Assembly (NCBI GenBank): GCA_023249895.1
Contig: JAHFBS010000029.1
Location: 1-8,239, forward strand
Direction of reading: 5' to 3'
DNA length: 8,239 nt
Source of the DNA: a bacterium
Lineage (GTDB): Bacteria > Babelota > Babeliae > Babelales > RVW-14
Positions 5,644 through 8,239 of this stretch are shown in pieces. The notes beneath the pieces were generated by a model that searched no databases, was not told the origin of the DNA, and was given only the letters and a program-made list of their open reading frames with translations. Position 1 is the stretch's first letter. The number at the start of each line of letters is the position of its first letter. The position numbers and the translations under genes are program-made.

Positions 5644-8142
5644 TTACTTCTGTTCTTGTTCCTGCACTTGTACTGGCGCTGATTCTTCGTCGTTTTCCGA
5701 ACCTTCAAATGCGATCATTGCTGCAAGTGTTTGTCCTTCATCCAAACGAACGAGACGAACACCTTTTGCTTGACGTCCCATCGTACGAATTTCTTGAGGT
5801 GAAAGTCTAATAACTTTACCGTTCGTATCAATGAGCAATACATGCGAGGTATCGGAGACGCGTTCCAGGCCAATAACATAACCATTACGTCCATCAGTTG
5901 GAATCGTGCGAACGCCAACACCACCACGGTGAGCAACACGGAAATCGACCACGCTTACGCGTTTGCCATAGCCACGTGATGTTGCAAACAGAAGATCGCT
6001 TGATTCCGGAATAACCTCAAGACCAACGACCATATCTTTATCGCGCAATGAAATACCGCGCACGCCCGCCGCATTACGACCCATTGGACGAACCTCGGCT
6101 TCTTTGAAGTGAATTCCTTGTCCATCGCGCGTTGCAATAACAATTGAATCGGTTCCCGAGCTGAGCGCGCAGAACGCAAGCTCATCACCCTCATTAAGGT
6201 TGATAGCGCGAATACCGGTGCTGCGAATCTTGGTAAATTCATCAGCGTTGGTCTTTTTAATGGTACCTTGACGTGTCACCATAACAAGGAATTTGCCTTC
6301 CATATCACGGGCACACAGAAGCTTAACAATCGATTCACCTTCAACAAGTTGCAAGATGTTAACAATTGCACGCCCCTTTGCCGTTCGTGAAGCTTCAGGA
6401 ATTTGGTAAACCTTAAGGCTGTAAATTCTGCCAAAGTTGGTAAAGAACAAGAGATCATCGTGAGTACGAGCAACGAATGCATCTTGCATTACATCATCGG
6501 ATTCTTCAAGATCTGCAGTTCCCTTTTTACCCTTGCCACCACGATGCTGTACCGCATACGTATCAAGCGTTACGCGTTTGATATAACCTTTGCGCGTCAG
6601 CGTTACCAGGACCTCTTCATCAGGAACAAGATCGGCGTCGCTAATACCATCAATAGGACCTTCGATGCGTGTACGACGTTTATCGGCATAAGCATCTTTA
6701 ACAAGATGCAACTCTTTAACAACTTCAGACTTAAGCTCGTTTTCATCACGCAAAATAAGCTCGAGCTTGGCATTAATTTTCTTCAATTCATCAATTTCGG
6801 CATTAATTTTTTCACGCTCAAGGCCGGTCAAACGTTGCAAACGCATATCAAGAATTGCTTTGGACTGCTCAAGCGATAAAGCAAAACGAACATTAAGCTG
6901 CATAATTGCTTCATCAGCAGTACGAGATTTTTTGATAAGTGCAACAATCTGATCGATATTATCAAGTGCGATGATTACGCCATCAAGAATATGTAAACGT
7001 GCACGATGGCGAGCCAAGTCAAATTCAGAACGACGTGTAATAACTTGCTTACGATGCAGCAGGAAGTGCTCAACCATTTCGCGCAAGGTAAAGAGCATTG
7101 GACGATTTTGATAAAGCGCCAACATAATAATTGAGATCGCCGACTGCAACGACGTATGCTTGTAGAGCAAATTGAGTACAACCTGAGGATCTTCGCCACG
7201 CTTTATTTCAATCACCGCGCGAATACCACGACGATCTGACTCATCACGAATGTTGGAAATACCTTCAATAACTTTTTCTTTAACAAGCTCGGCAATCTTA
7301 GTAATAAGATCAGCCTTGTTAACCTGATAAGGCAATTCGGTAATAACTAATGCGGTGTGCTTCTTACCTTCTTCGACATTAACAACACCACGAACAATAA
7401 CTTGTCCATGTCCCGTCTGATAGGCCTTAACAATACCACCGCGGCCACAAATAATACCGCCAGTAGGAAAATCGGGAGCCGGAACTAATTCAAATAATTT
7501 TTCATCATCAAGTTGAGGATTACTCAGCAGTGCAATACAGGCTTCAATAATTTCGCCAAGATTGTGCGGTGGTATTGATGTTGCCATACCAACAGCAATA
7601 CCGGTTGATCCGTTGACGAGCAAATTTGGAATTCTACTTGGCAGAACCGTTGGCTCAGTTGTCGATTCATCGTAATTGGGGACAAACTGTACGGTATCTT
7701 TTTCAATATCGACTAACAGCTCGCGGGTAATTTTTGCCATACGAGCTTCGGTATAACGCATTGCAGCTGCGTTATCGCCATCGATCGAACCCCAGTTACC
7801 TTGCCCATCAAGGAGCGGATAGCGTTTGGGAAAATCTTGTGCCAAGCCGACCATGGTTTGATAAATAGCCGCATCACCGTGAGGATGGTAATGAGCCATA
7901 ACCTCACCAACCACGTTAACCGACTTACGATAAGGCTTTTCGTGATAGAGCCCAAGGTCATGCATTGCATATAATATGCGACGGTGGACAGGTTTAAGAC
8001 CGTCACGCACATCGGGAAGCGCACGGCTTACAATCACCGACATGGCGTAATCAAGGAATGCGGTTTTTAATTCTTTTTCGATAGAAACCGGCGAGACCAA
8101 GCTCATCTGCTTCTCGTCGTTTTCAGCCCCCGTAACTGCCAT
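5644..8142 (-). CDS. gyrA: DNA gyrase subunit A
   Basis: The breakage-reunion subunit of gyrase, acting as A2B2 with GyrB to introduce negative supercoils. The 832-residue protein is complete. The N-terminal winged-helix/tower region begins with the hallmark [20 protein letters not shown] (30-49). The active-site Tyr130 lies in [11 protein letters not shown] coiled-coil region with a globular dimer gate spans about 360-490. The GyrA box QHRGGKG (532-538) marks it as GyrA, not ParC, and is followed by the beta-pinwheel C-terminal domain to about 812. The tail is acidic and Gln-rich. A second, weaker box-like motif HRGGVGV lies at 738-744. The residues equivalent to E. coli Ser83 and Asp87 are Ala91 and Gln95, which predicts poor quinolone binding. 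GGAAGGA at 8150-8156, seven bases before the ATG, supports the start, although many GyrA proteins begin near Met13. It is probably the first gene of the run; gyrB is not in the window. Confidence 0.97.
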   Translation of the reverse strand: MAVTGAENDEKQMSLVSPVSIEKELKTAFLDYAMSVIVSRALPDVRDGLKPVHRRILYAMHDLGLYHEKPYRKSVNVVGEVMAHYHPHGDAAIYQTMVGLAQDFPKRYPLLDGQGNWGSIDGDNAAAMRYTEARMAKITRELLVDIEKDTVQFVPNYDESTTEPTVLPSRIPNLLVNGSTGIAVGMATSIPPHNLGEIIEACIALLSNPQLDDEKLFELVPAPDFPTGGIICGRGGIVKAYQTGHGQVIVRGVVNVEEGKKHTALVITELPYQVNKADLITKIAELVKEKVIEGISNIRDESDRRGIRAVIEIKRGEDPQVVLNLLYKHTSLQSAISIIMLALYQNRPMLFTLREMVEHFLLHRKQVITRRSEFDLARHRARLHILDGVIIALDNIDQIVALIKKSRTADEAIMQLNVRFALSLEQSKAILDMRLQRLTGLEREKINAEIDELKKINAKLELILRDENELKSEVVKELHLVKDAYADKRRTRIEGPIDGISDADLVPDEEVLVTLTRKGYIKRVTLDTYAVQHRGGKGKKGTADLEESDDVMQDAFVARTHDDLLFFTNFGRIYSLKVYQIPEASRTAKGRAIVNILQLVEGESIVKLLCARDMEGKFLVMVTRQGTIKKTNADEFTKIRSTGIRAINLNEGDELAFCALSSGTDSIVIATRDGQGIHFKEAEVRPMGRNAAGVRGISLRDKDMVVGLEVIPESSDLLFATSRGYGKRVSVVDFRVAHRGGVGVRTIPTDGRNGYVIGLERVSDTSHVLLIDTNGKVIRLSPQEIRTMGRQAKGVRLVRLDEGQTLAAMIAFEGSENDEESAPVQVQEQEQK
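7753..7755 (-). other. Catalytic tyrosine codon of GyrA (Tyr130)
   Basis: Tyr130 sits in [10 protein letters not shown], the position of E. coli Tyr122, which forms the transient phosphotyrosyl bond to cleaved DNA. Confidence 0.9.
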
Positions 8143-8149
8143 ATCAAAA

Positions 8150-8156
8150 TCCTTCC
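8150..8156 (-). promoter_or_regulatory. Shine-Dalgarno site of gyrA
   Basis: GGAAGGA lies seven bases upstream of ATG 8142. It is the strongest ribosome site in the window and supports this start over Met13. Confidence 0.65.
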
Positions 8157-8180
8157 AAACACACGATCATTTTTTAGGCT

Positions 8181-8209
8181 TTATTATTTGCTAATCATCA
8201 AATTGACAG
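8181..8209 (-). promoter_or_regulatory. Weak candidate promoter for the gyrA run
   Basis: On the minus strand, CTGTCA (8204-8209, four of six matches to TTGACA) and TAATAA (8181-8186) are 17 bases apart, about 40 bases upstream of the gyrA start, in an AT-rich stretch. The -10 match is poor and promoter consensus in this lineage is unknown. The 97-base upstream region holds no gene start that I can see. Confidence 0.2.
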
Positions 8210-8239
8210 ACCATCAGCATACGCTGGTTTGGCAAATCT

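Noticed and set aside
6403..6879. 158-codon open frame on the plus strand inside gyrA
   Set aside because: It lies wholly antisense to a certain gyrA sequence, has no ribosome site and encodes a low-complexity hydrophobic/Cys-containing string; it is a shadow of gyrA codon use.
8203..8208. Perfect TTGACA on the plus strand as a promoter
   Set aside because: No -10 like sequence occurs at 16-18 bases downstream before the window ends, and nothing on that strand can be seen to be transcribed.

Overview
The window is a compact, moderately AT-rich bacterial chromosome segment of ordinary housekeeping genes, with two damaged genes in the middle. It has short intergenic gaps, overlapping or nearly overlapping genes and Shine-Dalgarno (SD) sites. 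The organism cannot be named with certainty. The protein sequences and gene mix (gyrA-dprA-maf run, an IPP-isomerase-like Nudix protein, several proteins of no recognised family) remind me of an intracellular or candidate-phylum lineage such as Dependentiae (TM6). That is an impression, not a demonstration.

Layout: (1) 1-247, minus: the start of an unrecognised, possibly exported protein that runs off the left edge. (2) 248-401: a divergent intergenic region with inverted repeats and weak promoter candidates. (3) 402-2310, plus: a small orphan alpha-helical protein one base upstream of gltX (glutamyl-tRNA synthetase). gltX carries an in-frame TAA at 2029-2031, followed by 92 more codons that clearly encode the rest of the enzyme. 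(4) 2325-2929, minus, convergent with gltX: a broken gene. Its first 32 codons come from a minimal nucleotidyltransferase, fused in frame at a GGGGCCCC palindrome to a Nudix hydrolase that then suffers a one-base frameshift near 2760. (5) 2978-8142, minus: a tight gene string, transcribed gyrA -> dprA -> maf -> SAM-dependent methyltransferase, with gaps of 9, 2 and 18 nt. (6) 8143-8239: the gyrA upstream region.

The long gene string joins DNA topology (GyrA), single-stranded DNA handling in natural transformation (DprA), nucleotide-pool cleaning (Maf) and an uncharacterised methyltransferase. Co-transcription is inferred from spacing only. No RNA gene, insertion sequence, CRISPR array or prophage is visible, and I see no convincing undescribed system. 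The points most worth checking are the in-frame stop in a normally essential synthetase, the nucleotidyltransferase-Nudix chimera with its frameshift, and a GyrA quinolone pocket that lacks both usual drug-anchoring residues.
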